From Marchantia polymorpha subsp. ruderalis (lineage: Eukaryota > Streptophyta > Marchantiopsida > Marchantiales > Marchantiaceae), in contig AP031358.1 of assembly GCA_037833965.1 (NCBI GenBank), positions 2,488,001 to 2,552,000 on the forward strand: 64,000 nucleotides of DNA, given 5' to 3'. Under the pieces are notes generated by a model. That model was not told the DNA's origin and made no database searches. It saw only the letters and a list, made by a program, of their open reading frames with translations. Numbering within the stretch: position 1 is the first letter of the stretch; the number at the start of each line of letters is the position of its first letter. Both the position numbers and the translations under genes were made by a program. Positions 11,801-24,300 of the stretch are shown here, piece after piece.

Positions 11801-14800
11801 AGAAGTCACAAAGGTCATGTGCGAAGAGGATAAAACAAAAAAATAATACTTTAAATCTCAAAATTATTATTAATGAGCAAAACGAATAAACTGTTGTATA
11901 GTTTTGATTCATATATTACTAAATTTTATATTGTAAAGATTTTCAATGAAAATCAGTTTTTTTGGATGTCATTCATACAAAGTCCATATACATCGTAGTT
12001 AAAACAAATATGGTTATTTTAGAATGTTAAATTTATTATTCAATAAGTTTTGAAATTTGAAACATAAAATTTATTGATTTTTTAGACTAAAATGTAATAT
12101 AAATTATTTTTTATAAAATTATATTTTTTTATTTTTCAATTTGATGTTTTCTTTAATTATGTGAAAACACTGTAGAGTTTTTTTATACATTTGGTCTTCA
12201 GTTTCACAATTCATATGATGCAAAAAAATTAATGGATCAAAAAATTTGAAGCATGTTGATTGATAATCATAAATAATTTTAAATAATTTTTTTAATCAAC
12301 TTTTTATCAATGAAATTTTTTTTTCCAAATAAATGATAGCTTTACTTGTGATTTGATGTAAAAAAATGATGACATAAAAAATATGCTTCAAGCGTGTTTT
12401 TCTATGTAGACAAAATAATTTTTTCATTGATAAATATATATTAAAGATAATACTTTGATTTCATCTCACTAAAATACAATAACGAATTATTTTTATTTTT
12501 TAATTTTGTAGAACAAGGAATTTGCCTTGTATCACAGTAGAAAAAAAAATAACAGAACAGTTTTTGAACCAAGTTTTCATGTAGTTTTTTGAGGTTTATT
12601 TGATCTTAGTTCATAATTTGCATTCTTTATGTTGTAGTCTCAATCTAAATTTTGCATTGTCTTTGATGTGAACAATTACTATGATGCTGAGGAGATTTTA
12701 CTTTGACATTGATGTTTATGCTGTGATCAGTGTTTGCTTTTGACGGTTATCCAATTTTCAGTTTTTTTTTTGTTAATATATTTGCCAACTCTAAATTAAT
12801 TGTCAGAATGATGATAATTAATTGTTTGAGCAAGATAAAAAGTATGTTTTGATCTATTTCATGTTAATGATATTTTCAAACACACTTTTATTGCAATAAT
12901 TTTGATGTTTTAATTTATTTTTTAACAGAAACTTTTTGGGTATAATTGTGATAACTAATTAAATTTTGGGTATTGTGAAGTTTTAATCTCGTGCAAATTT
13001 TTATCATATGTATTAAAAAAATGATAAATTTATTATATATTTTCTTGCATTTGAGACCAATAACAAGTTTGCTCACCACTTTTTTTATGTGAAGCAATTT
13101 TGTATAGTTCAAAAATAATTCGCAATAATCAATTTTATGATCATAAAACTAATTTGAATCACGATTGTTATTTTTTGTTCTCTTCTACTCGTTTTGGTCC
13201 TTATTTTCAAATTTATGATAAATTAATCTTTATCAAAAACGCTTGAATCTATTAATTTTCATAATTTTATATATGAAGATTTAGCATAATTTTTGTGCTA
13301 AAAAATAACGTTGAATTTTTCTTATTTTGCTAAAATTATTAATTTAGTTTTTGTAGTTGACGAGATGAAATATTATTATCATTATGCAATCAAACTGATA
13401 TTTTTAGAGCATAAAAAATTAAATCGTAAAAATTCCAGCATAAAAATTTATAATTATAAATATAATAAGAATTTCATAATATTAATTAAATATAATCTAA
13501 ATATTTTTCAAAATATTTTTTTGAAATTTGTTCAATTTTCAAAAAAGACTAAAATATCTTTACTAAAATTAAAATGAGGAAAATAATATCAAGTAATAAA
13601 TTAATTTTTATTTGAAACGGACAACTTCAAATTTAAATATTTCTTCAAATTTAAGTTTTTTGCAATTTTTTCATATTCAATTTTTACAAGTTATGTGAGC
13701 TTCAAATGATGAAAAACAACTTCCTAATTTTTATTTACAATATACCTGAATTGCTTTGAATAATAATTATCAATTTTATTCAGATTAAAAAGCATTTGCT
13801 CAGTTTTTTTAAATCTCATGGATTACATCTTAAATTTTGTTCTGAAAAAAATTCATGTACATATTATATAATTTTTTTCCAAATAAATTATATTTTTTAT
13901 ATCTACAATGTAAGAGAAAAAAACATATTCAACACAAATAAGCAGATGAATTTGAGAACTATCTATTATTTTATAAAATCATGATGTGCATAAAATCTCA
14001 TCTTGGGTTAATGAATGATGTTTGTGTAGGATGCTAAATGTTTTGCTTGTCATTTGATTAAGTATAAAAATCACAAAATAGAATTTTCATAGATGCAGTT
14101 TTATTTTTATTTATGGTTTGAAAATGATATAAAAATATGAATAAACCCATCATATTGCAAAAAAAGTTCCATTGTTTTTTCGCACAAAAAGTCATTTACA
14201 CCTGGTTGGATCGGCTATGTTACAAATTTACTGGCAAGATATTGAATACTTCATGTAGTATTCAATATCTTGCCAACATTGTTAAAGCGCAGTTCTGATC
14301 TTGATTAGGGGTTTTTTTTGAACTTATTATCATTTGAGTAGTGTGGATTCGATTTTTAATTTTGACTAATTGTAATTATTGGTGGAAAATTTTATGAAAT
14401 TATATTTAATAATTTGCAAAATTTTCCACAAATTGCAGCTCTTATCTTTTCACTAAGTGTATTATACTGATGTCCGTTGCTATTCTGAAATTCAACTGAG
14501 ATTTTTATTTTTGAATTTGATTTTGCATCATACTTATTTGAAATGTTTTATTTATGAACTACTGGATGTATGAAAATTTCACAGTTGTGAGCATAACTGA
14601 TCGTCTCAAGATTGTTTGTTGCTTATGAGTAAGTCAAGTATTTTACCTCTCTAGATCTGATCAATTTATCCATGTTTAAGATTTAATTCATCAACTCAGT
14701 TGATTATTGATTATTTCTTTACATGGCATATAATTATTTAAAATTAAAAGTATGAGCATCATATTTATGAGGATGTATGGGTTGTTTTTATATGTGAAAC

Positions 14801-15300
14801 ATGGGCCGTCAAATGAACAGGTTTGAATAAAATATCACGTGGTTATTTTTTAACAACACTTTTGCATATGTTTTGTTGTTGATATGTATTTCATTTTTTT
14901 TGAGATCAAACCTTTAGCAACATAGTTCTGATCTTTGGCGTATATTCTTGTATTCTTTACTCAACAGACATATTACTAGGATGTGTTAATCCATAATATA
15001 TACATTTTCATATTCTTTTCATACCTTAATATTTTCATTGAACTCTACAGTTGCTGTATTGTTCTCATTATAAATTTATTTTGATTGATTAGTTCAGAAT
15101 ATGATTTACATAGAAGAAAATGAAATCATAAAATCTATTAAACGGTGAGTTGTAGAAGTGACGAATCGACGAATGTTTTCGGGGAAAATAGCTGGAGAAA
15201 TGTAACACGATTATAAAACATATTAAGTATAATATCCGCAGAGACTAAAACATGTGTAACTTTCTTAGGCTTATTCTGTAGATGTGTCTCAGTTCTCTGT
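11801..15300. other. Very AT-rich spacer
   Basis: Same composition as the block at 7.5-10.5 kb, with open frames of at most 88 codons made of Lys/Asn/Ile/Phe, as expected from AT-rich random sequence. It contains the hairpin at 14,232-14,275, listed separately. Confidence 0.5.
14232..14275. repeat. Perfect 19-bp inverted repeat (hairpin)
   Basis: TGGCAAGATATTGAATACT at 14,232-14,250 is followed by a 6-base loop TCATGT and the exact reverse complement at 14,257-14,275. There is no T-tail terminator context and no coding gene nearby. The arms are shorter than a typical plant microRNA precursor. Confidence 0.9.
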
Positions 15301-18300
15301 ATTATATGTAAGAGATTTATAGCACCTGACAAATTTATGTAATAAACTCAAATTTGTCAGATGAAAGTGAAGTGAAAAAAATTGATCATCGTGAGTTTGA
15401 TGATGTGTCACACGAAAGAAGAGACATAATTAGTGTATTCGATTAGATGCTCTTTATTTAAATTAGCAGGTTCATATCTTCAAGCAAAGCTCATAATCCT
15501 GCGCGATAATGTATCGGATAAGAGTGACAGACGAGCATGTCTATATCGTGGTTGAGAAATGAATAGGTGGTCCCTTAGACAATGACTATCCGAAAGTGAA
15601 GTGAGCTCGAATCAAGGCAACATTATCGGATTCTTGATCCCCTTTGGTACTGTGCACGACTGCAAGATGCATTCAGGTTGGAAGGGTGAGAAATGCACCC
15701 CCTTGTGGTCTGGAGGAAATTATCCTTTTGGCTTCTCATTCTTGGGAAAAGTAACCACTCGTTCTCGGCTCATGAAGGTAGGAATTTGCAAATGAATCAA
15801 ATCATACTCGATTGAAAGGTTTTGTTCTTGATGACTTTGAAGAACGCCTTACAAATTTGCACGAGAAGAACTTTCTAGAATTGCAGTACAAGGGCGACTT
15901 GCACCACTGTCAATGTTTGACCGTTTGTCAACCATTTACTGAAACGTTGTGGCTTCATGAACGGTTGAGATATCCGTTTAACTTATTTTTCAACTTGCAT
16001 AATTTGCGCCAGTTATCTTCACAACTCTTCATGGCATCTGTTTCGTCATCGCCTAAGCTCAACATTAAGATAATGTACATCCAATTGACAATTAAAAGAT
16101 TCCGCATGAACCAAACCTCCAGGAAGGGAAGAGTCCGGACGGCTTGCGACCACTGAGACGGACGGAACTCAACCCAAGGTGCTTACCGTAGTTACTGTGC
16201 GCTATCTCAACTGTGAAAAGGATGGAATGTTTATGCTACAGAGGGTCAACACAACTGTGCAGTGGTTAACTTCACACGAGTGAATTTGCAGCCTGTCCTG
16301 ACATGCACATTGATAAAGGTGAAAATTGTGAGACCTACTCGAAGCGAGAGGACATTTCCCCACCGGATGGTGACTAAAGGTAAGGAAGATCATGGTCTTG
16401 TCTTTAGCGGCAGGCAGGCTTGCCTTTACCTGTGTGCTTTGCTTGCTCTCCACAAGTCAAGGCTTGCCTTAAACTTCGGGCCTGCCCTTTGTTGAGACAC
16501 GCATAGTGCTTTAAACATTGTATTCTTGCCCGTCCCTTAAGCCCCAGCCGGAATCAGCATGTACACGCCACCTGGCCGGATGAATACCGTCTTCGAAGTC
16601 GAGACGCATACAAATGGACGATTATACAGACGCCTACTCGACCCGCATTTGACCGCGTCGAGTTGGCGTAGTAACTGCGTCGAGTTTAATAGGAAGCAAC
16701 CGAGGTTATTGGTGACTGTATGAGTAAAGTGATGTGCTTCACAGTGCGGAAGAATCTTCATGCGTGATGCATGCTCCCAAGTATTTTATACAAAACTGTA
16801 CATTTAAATTTGAATCCATCTCCGCTTGCTTTCTGTGTAAGGCCTTAGACAGAGTGGGAAACAAATAAGTTTTGAATTTGACCAAAGCTTCAGCCCATGA
16901 TAGACTCCTTGATTTTCTCTGAACTATAAGGGAAAAATTAAGTTCCATTATCGGAGAGAGATCAAAAGTAGTTTCAAGGAACCTTTCCAGGTGTGATTTA
17001 TATATTTCTAGTAAGAACTAATTATTGACATTCGGATATAAACAACCTAAGCAGGTATGTTATACATCGTAGATTAGGGTTTACGGTTTAACATTCTTAA
17101 TGGGAAATGATAGTTTAAGCAATAGAAAACAAAGCAAATTAGTGACTTATCTGCGTTGGAGAGGAACCCCCACAAAAGCAAAACAGATTATGAAAGAAAA
17201 AGAAACTTTTGTAAGAGATTGCGTGAAAACATGCACCTACTAGACATTGTCTAATCTTAGATAAGCATTGAAAGATAAAGGGACATTACCTACTAGCGTT
17301 CTCGATAAGTCCTATTTTTGTCCTGATTTGAGAGCTTGTAACCCATGAGATTTATTTTGTTAGTACAGAATGTGCATACTTGTTCCTACAGAAGATAATA
17401 ATTCAAAGTGGGGTGGAGTAAAATCTAAATTCATCAACAGAGTCTAGAATCCAACACAGTTTCGCCATGAAGTTGGAACTTCTTAAGTTGTATCAAGATA
17501 GCCTAAGACGTTCAGCTCGGCAAAGAGTGACCAATGTTAACCTCCGCAACTCTTCTCAGAAAAACTTCTTTTATGCCTCACCAGTTTTTTGATTAATACT
17601 ATGCAGTAGTTTTCTTTATAATGTTATTCAGACGAATTCTTTATTTATAATCGAGTTATACAAACTAACTATATAGTAATTTCAGATAATGTAGGTATAA
17701 TAGAAGTTGAGGCGACATCCTTAGCATTCAAAATAAGAAAAAAATGTAAGCTGCATAAAAACTTAATACCACACTCGTACATGAGCAACAAAAACACAGA
17801 TGTTTGGTGCAATCCAAGAAATACACTCGTTGCCAAAAAAAAGAAGGTAACTGGTAAAACTTTTAATAAACACTAAAGCACAACGGAGCCAAAATCAAGA
17901 AGCAGCCCTCGATGGAATACATAAAGATTGATAGTTTTATATATGTGTTAATCTCATCGGGGTTTCTAACGAGGAATACTTTCACATATCAGAATTGCAA
18001 AGCGTAGCTGTGGAATGCTCTAGAGCAAGATGTAAACAGACCGATTAACGGTCAAAGTCTGGAAGACTGGGTGACGCAGCATTAAACAACTTGTTACTTT
18101 GTACTTGGGAACTGTTGAGGCACAGTCCGTCCGGCACCGGTGGGTTGCTGCTGCTGCTGCTGCAGCTTGCTGGCTGAAAAATCCTCGCATCCAGTCCAGC
18201 TCAATTTCAATGAGAAAAGCGTTTAGGCTCTGGAAGAATTATAATAGTTGGCAAATATTAGGGTAAGCGATACACGTAGTTACATGACACATGCTTGATG

Positions 18301-18800
18301 GGCTGGGGCGCGCGTGACCTGAGCCATTGGCTATACTGTTGGAGAGTGCCAGCGATTCGGAAGACTACCTGGGCTGGAGTTTCCTCAAGCCATGAGAAGA
18401 ATATGAGCATCTCGGGAGCGCAAACCTTCGGCCTCGGTGGGTTTTGTCAAACTGGATGGAAAAAGGAGCTGAGGCTCATGGTCTCTGGGCACAGTGTTTT
18501 TTAGGGCGGAATTATGCCGTATATAGAAGGTGCGAGGCACAACTGTGCGCCTGTTTAGCATTATTGCAACGGGAGAACGGGAGAAAGAACATCTGAGGCT
18601 TTTGGGTTCCAGTTTTTGTATGTTATTACAATTTGTAGATTGGAGAATCAAGTTGTAATTTGTTTGAATTGTAAGGTAGCATGTTCATTTGGGACGCTGA
18701 CATATTGTCGTATGCAGTGAGTTCTGAGGCATTTCAAACCACCTGTTGGTTGAGTTGTTTTGCAGAGTCTGATAAATAAAGGAGAAGGAAAAATTCCTAG
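15301..18800. other. Spacer with no recognisable gene
   Basis: Composition is mixed. Open frames of 60-115 codons (for example 15,601-15,795 and 15,812-16,156, both +) lack a recognisable domain. A short CTG/CAG run lies near 18,148-18,165. Nothing here supports a gene model by sequence alone. Confidence 0.4.
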
Positions 18801-19439
18801 AACGCGCAAATGTTCATCAATGCGAGAATAACCCAGTTCTCTATCCAGGAACGAAGCCTGAAGAAGAAGACAAAGAAATGTGGATACGAATGATGTCGCT
18901 GATGCCTCCTCTGGCGCTCAAGTAATTTATTGTTCGGGCGTTCATTTTGCAGGGGAGGAAAAAAATGCATGATCCCATTTTCTCGGAGGGGCTCCCCGGT
19001 GCCGCGTTAGCGCATGCTCGCAATGTTGCAGGGACTTGGCCCCGTCGGGCACTCATGTCCGTCGCATGCATGCAAGTCAGAAGAGTTCCGACTTCGAGGC
19101 ACACCGAAAGGTCTGATCCGGGAATGGGGACGGGGAACGAAAACCACGTAAACCAACCCTCGGACAGAAGCCAGAGGATGGATCCGTAGCTGACCACAGG
19201 ATGGTGATGGCGACGAGCCGACCATACAGAGGAAGAGCAACAGCATACGGAAGAAACTCCTCTCCGGGTGCTGCTGCTGCTGCTGCGAGGACTGGCGCCT
19301 GGGAGCGTCGATGGACCCGCTGGCCTGCCTGCCTGCCTGCCCGCCTGCACATGGATGTGGCATGGGGGTCCGCGATGATGCGATGGGGCATGGCGGAGTT
19401 CGGGGCATGGCGCGGTACGAGTGTGGCGGAAATGATAAA

Positions 19440-19760
19440 CTAAAGGAGCTCCTGCGGGGAGAGGCGAGGAGAGGAGAGGGCCGGAAAGGGAAGGGAAGGG
19501 AAGGGAGGGAGAGAAGAGCACGACTACGAGGAGGGCCGAAGTTTTGTCCGGGCAGAGCTGCGTGGCAGGGCAGGGAAAGGGAAGGGAAGGGAAAGGTAGA
19601 GGAGCGGAGGCAGAAGTAGAAAGGCGGATGGAGGAGGAAGAGGAGGAGGAGGAGGAGGAAGGTGGTGGGCAGAACAGTAAACTGGTGCGCGGGTGGGCGA
19701 GGGGAGGGGGAGGGGGAGGGGAGCGGAGGCAGCGCAAGAAAAGATTCAGCGGAGGTAAAA
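19440..19760 (+). repeat. GA-rich low-complexity tract upstream of the CBE1-like gene
   Basis: Purine-rich runs such as GGGAAGGGAAGGGAAGGG and a GAG/GAA run at about 19,626-19,662 dominate. The strand asymmetry creates long artificial open frames on both strands (Ser/Pro-rich on -, Arg/Gly/Glu-rich on +). It sits just before the inferred transcription start of the next gene. Confidence 0.8.
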
Positions 19761-19819
19761 ATGAAGGAGGAATTGATTAAATTAAGGAAGGGTTGGTCCC
19801 GGAAACCGAAAGAAGGGCA

Positions 19820-19905
19820 GACTCCACTCCCTCTCCACTCTTCTTCACTCACACGTTCTTCTCTCATCATCCCTCGTCCCTTCCATTCTGCTCCCCTCGG
19901 GCCTC
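19820..19905 (+). promoter_or_regulatory. Pyrimidine-rich patch, probable core promoter of the CBE1-like gene
   Basis: An almost uninterrupted C/T-rich stretch follows the GA-rich tract, like the Y-patch elements around plant transcription starts that lack a TATA box. No clear TATA box is seen. Placement of the start is inference from composition and position. Confidence 0.4.
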
Positions 19906-21343
19906 CTAGCAAACAACAGCAGCAGCAGCAGCAGTCCACTCTTCTCGCGCATTGGCACAGCATAGCAGATCTCTCTCATCGTCGGTCAGGTCACATTCAT
20001 TTTTTCGTGTGAGATCCAGATCCATTGTTCGCTGGTGCGGATTGACTTCAGTTCCCGGTGCACGAGTTCACTTGCAGGTTTCCTTCAGCAATCTTTGGAT
20101 GCCATTTTTTCGAGGAATGGAGTGCTAGCGAGTTAGTCGGAGCGAGCGAGCGAGCCAGAAGGCGAGAGGGAGGAGGGTTAGAGGGACGGGAGCAACGAGC
20201 GAGCGAGCCAGGAGAAAGGAGAGGAGAGGAGAGGAGCGAGCGAGGGGGCGATAGCGAGACGAGTCTAGTAGACAGAGTTTGACATAGAGAGTGCAAGAGA
20301 TGGACCGATGACAGAACAGCAAGCAAGCTTGTGAGATTATGATGATGTAGCGTGCACGGAAGGAGATGATGGAGTTGAAGTCAAGATGAGGATTGGCCAT
20401 GCCGAGGTGGTGGAGTTATAGTATTGTTGGTTTCGGGCCCCGAGGGAGGGACGGAGGGAGGAAGGAAGGAGACGCAAGAAGTGGAGAGGGAGCGGGCGTG
20501 CATGAGAAAGAGTAAAGCCGATGCCACGCGATGCGATGGCTTTTGCGTAGAGTAGGATGTTGTCCCTGCAACCATCGTTGTGTGACCTAAGGTCCGATGT
20601 TGCGCTGCCTTGTGCGTGATTGAGTGCTCTGCCCGTCCCGAGTGTTCCAGAGGAATTGAGCCAGAGTTTCCGTTGTTGCACTTTCCCTGACCTGGCCTCT
20701 GTGCCCTTTTCTCTGCTGGTTGGTCATCGATGTAGATGATCCTTCTTCCGAGCCGAATTTCACGTCTCATCTGCTGCTGATGTTACCGTAGAGTTGAGGC
20801 CACAGTTTAAGCTTTTAGATAGATAGGGGGTGGAGAAAGTTATCGTGGTTTGGTCACCTACATATTTTCCTGGTGCACCACATCGTTGTTTGGTCGATTC
20901 GTGTAGAGCCTCATCTGAGTTGAGGGATGGATGTGCGAGCGCACGGCCGCTTTTAATTGTTGAACTCCGGCCGTTGGTTTAGCGTTTTGTTTGATTTCCT
21001 TCCCCTATTGCCCTGGAACTTTCCCTTCGTTCCCAAAAGTGAACATTAGATTTTGGTTCTGAGCACCCCGCGTCAACAGCAAATTGTGGCACTTTTAGAT
21101 CCTTTACCTGTTTATTGCAACTTCTTACCATCTTGAATCCTCCCTTCCCTGTCGATTATCACTGGATACCTCTGAGTGGAGGAGTCTGCTTTAACAGTTT
21201 CAGAGTTTCTTATTCTTAAGCTTCATCGGCTTACCTTCAAACGAAAATGTTCGATTAATTCTTCCTCGCGTTTGTGCGGTTCAACTGTTCAAGTTTGTCC
21301 GGCGGATTGCCACGTCGGGTGGCCACCTTACCTCATTTCAGCG
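19906..21343 (+). other. Probable long 5' leader of the CBE1-like gene
   Basis: About 1.4 kb lies between the pyrimidine patch and the chosen start codon. It contains a six-unit CAG run (19,917-19,934), GAGC/GA-rich repeats (about 20,140-20,250) and several upstream ATGs that open short frames. The start ATG at 21,344 sits three bases after CCTCATTTCAG, a good acceptor, so a leader intron ending at 21,341 is likely. Upstream frames could dampen translation if they remain in the mature leader. Confidence 0.45.
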
Positions 21344-24300
21344 ATGGGACAAGAGGTTGCGAATTCTGTGACTGTCACAGAAGGATCTCCAGATCTCGAG
21401 GCTCCAGTATGCCGCAAGTATCCTTTACAACAAGTCAGGCCACTACATGTGCAGGCTGCTAGATGGAACTTAGTTTTTGAATATAGATCTGTTGCTACGG
21501 ATCGGTGCATGACATTAGGTTACAGGTAGGACTGCGCTTGCTTGATCACTTTTCTGGACTCAGACTTGTTTTTTTATTTTGGCACAAATGAATTCCTTGA
21601 CTCGTGATAGAACCTTGGAGTACACTTACAGCAGGGACATTCTACTGTCCTACGCTGATCTGGAGACTTGCAAGAAGCTGCCGGATAATCTTGATCCACA
21701 TGTCTTGAGGTACGTGTGCATGCAGTGTGCGGACACTTCAATTGCTGATGCGTTTGCTCTGATTTATTGTTCAAATTGTTTGCTTCCCAGCTGTATGTGA
21801 AGTATTATTGTGTTCGACTTCCCCCACTGCAGATCCGCACTTACTTTTCGTAAAACACCTTTTTTAAAAATAGATTTGATGGGTTTTGCCAATCCTGTGT
21901 TGGATCTTCACTCTTCCCAACCTTAAATTTGTGTTCCTAAATATGTATATATGTTCTTCATGTTCATCTCTTAAATGGAGCATGCCCTGATATTCTTCAT
22001 TTGCCTGCACCTTTATGCAGAGGTGCTCACACGGCTGACAGCGTGGAGGGAGGCATAGCTATTCCAGCTGCATCTGCGCGTGGTCTGGTTCGTCGGGACA
22101 GGGAAAGGTGAGCGTTGCTTTCATTGATTTGAGGACCTTCTGAGATTGCACTATTTCAATTTAGAAAGTGCTTGGCTGGAGATGGGATGACTCTCCAGTT
22201 TTGATTCAGCACTTTGTTGCTAGTTGCTGATTGTCGTCCGTGCCTCGTTTTTCATTTTCCCACCCATATTGAGATTTGTTCATCATCGCCTGTGCGTTGG
22301 TTCGTGTTAGAGCCAGATGCATGCTCGCTGTACTTTGATCCGACATATTCTACTGTTGATCCAAGTACAACATGATTTGCAAGCCCTTTAGCCATTTATG
22401 TGTACCTCAGTGAGCCAGTTGGAAATTTTCTCTCTGAATCAATCCAACACTCGTCACTCGAAATTGAAACGCAGAAGGTTTCTCGTCTGGTCACAAAGAA
22501 ACTTTATATTAAGTTTGCTGTGCATACTTGTATCTGATGAAGTTAGAGCACGAGAACGAGGGCAAACCCTATAGTGTTCGTAAACAGATCGGATTCCCAA
22601 TCTACCTCTGTTTTATATCTCTGCACCCGATCGCTTTTCCTTTCGACTTGGTAGGTATCTGCCAGTATCGAATGTAGAGAAATCTACGAGCAGAAGAAGA
22701 ACAATAATACACCATACAGAGACCTGTCTGAATGATGAGTGATTATGACTTCAGTTTATATACAGGCCCATCGGATTCAATGTTAGTGAATCTCAGAGGC
22801 TTGTTGGTGAAGTCACAAATGCATATTATGTTATCTCCCCTATCTCTCGCACAATATCAAGAGAGACCTTAGAAGTCGCCGTTGCGGAGTTTTTACGGTC
22901 TGGCTTATTATTGCTTGTGCTTGCAGTGAATTGTACAGCAAGTCACCACAGGATATTCCAGAATGGCGGAAGGATTCCTGGAGAGCAGGGGGCAGTGGTA
23001 CTTCCTTACAGCCAAGCCAGAGGCGGAAGCCGTTTGATGAGGAACCCCCTGGTAATGCTTTCTCGACAAGCTACCCACCAAGACCAGCAGCAAACTGGGG
23101 AGACAATGTCCATCTACGGAATTCATACGATAGGCCTGGGCCTACGCTACAAGGACAAGGATCTGGAAGATGGGAGCACCGCGTAGGGTTGGGAGATCGA
23201 GAGAGAGAAAAGGGTCGTCCAGTTCCCAACTGGGAGGGTGATGAACCAGGTATTTCCTTCTTTGTCCGCAGTAGTATACTTTGTCTTGTAACCTTTTAGG
23301 ACATCTGATTTGGTATGTATGTCATTTACCGGTTTGGTGGTATGTATCAGTTCCAGTACCTATTGTGGTTCCAGATGGTCCACGAGCCTCTTTCGGCGGT
23401 GGTAGTCCCGTTGTTCGTCCTGGATGGATGCCTGCCGAACGCGATGGGCTTTTGGGGAGTGGTGGAAGTCTTCATGGTGGAAGCCTGCACAGGACGTACA
23501 CCGGGAACTTTACCACCCCACCTACTGCTCTCAGAGGTGGTCCAGAGCGCCATAATAGCATGGGGCGCATCAATAGCCGTACCAATGAGCCGTATCTGGT
23601 CTCTCGGTCGCTGAAAGTGGTAAGTGGTCTGTTTACCTTCCACGCAGTATGTATGTGATATTATACGCTTGCAGTTGTTTTATCTCTTTATCTGGTTGCC
23701 ACGCGTGAAACTACTAGTGTAAAGAATCAGTGATCCTAGTTCTATATCCTTCCCCTACTCATCGATCTTACCTTCCTGTTATTTATTGACTGTAGCTTGC
23801 TACCGTCGTGAATATTTAATGTGTACTGTACTTTCGTCAGAAGGTACGCAAGGAATTCTGTTGCTTTGAGGAATGCCCCATCATTCAGATGTCTACATCG
23901 TGACCTAAATTCGATGGTATTTCGCCTTAGGTACCCACCTTTACACGACGTGAGGACACGGACTTCGTGAATGATGAAACTTTTGGTGGCTCCGAAGAAA
24001 TCTCCAACGAGGAGAGAGCGGAACAAGAGCGAAAGCGCAGAGGTAATGGTTTTTTGACGTGTTTTACCGAAACCGTAGTGATTTCCACGTAATGGCATGT
24101 GCAGTCGTGTGCTCTTTAATCTTTACCGCTGGTTTCTTCCTTTTATTATTATACTCATTGCATATGGAAGGGTTTCTGAGGATAGTTTATGTTTCCATCC
24201 TTGCTGCAGAGTCTTTTGAGTTGATGCGAAAAGAAAACCAGCGTGTCCTCCAACATCAGCAAAAACTGCTCACTCAGAAACAAGAAGAGAGACTGGCAAA

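Noticed and set aside
18841..19963. Long open frames of about 300 codons on the - strand, Ser/Pro/Cys-rich
   Set aside because: They lie in GA-rich low-complexity DNA, overlap open frames in other phases and on the other strand, and show no domain; they arise from strand composition.
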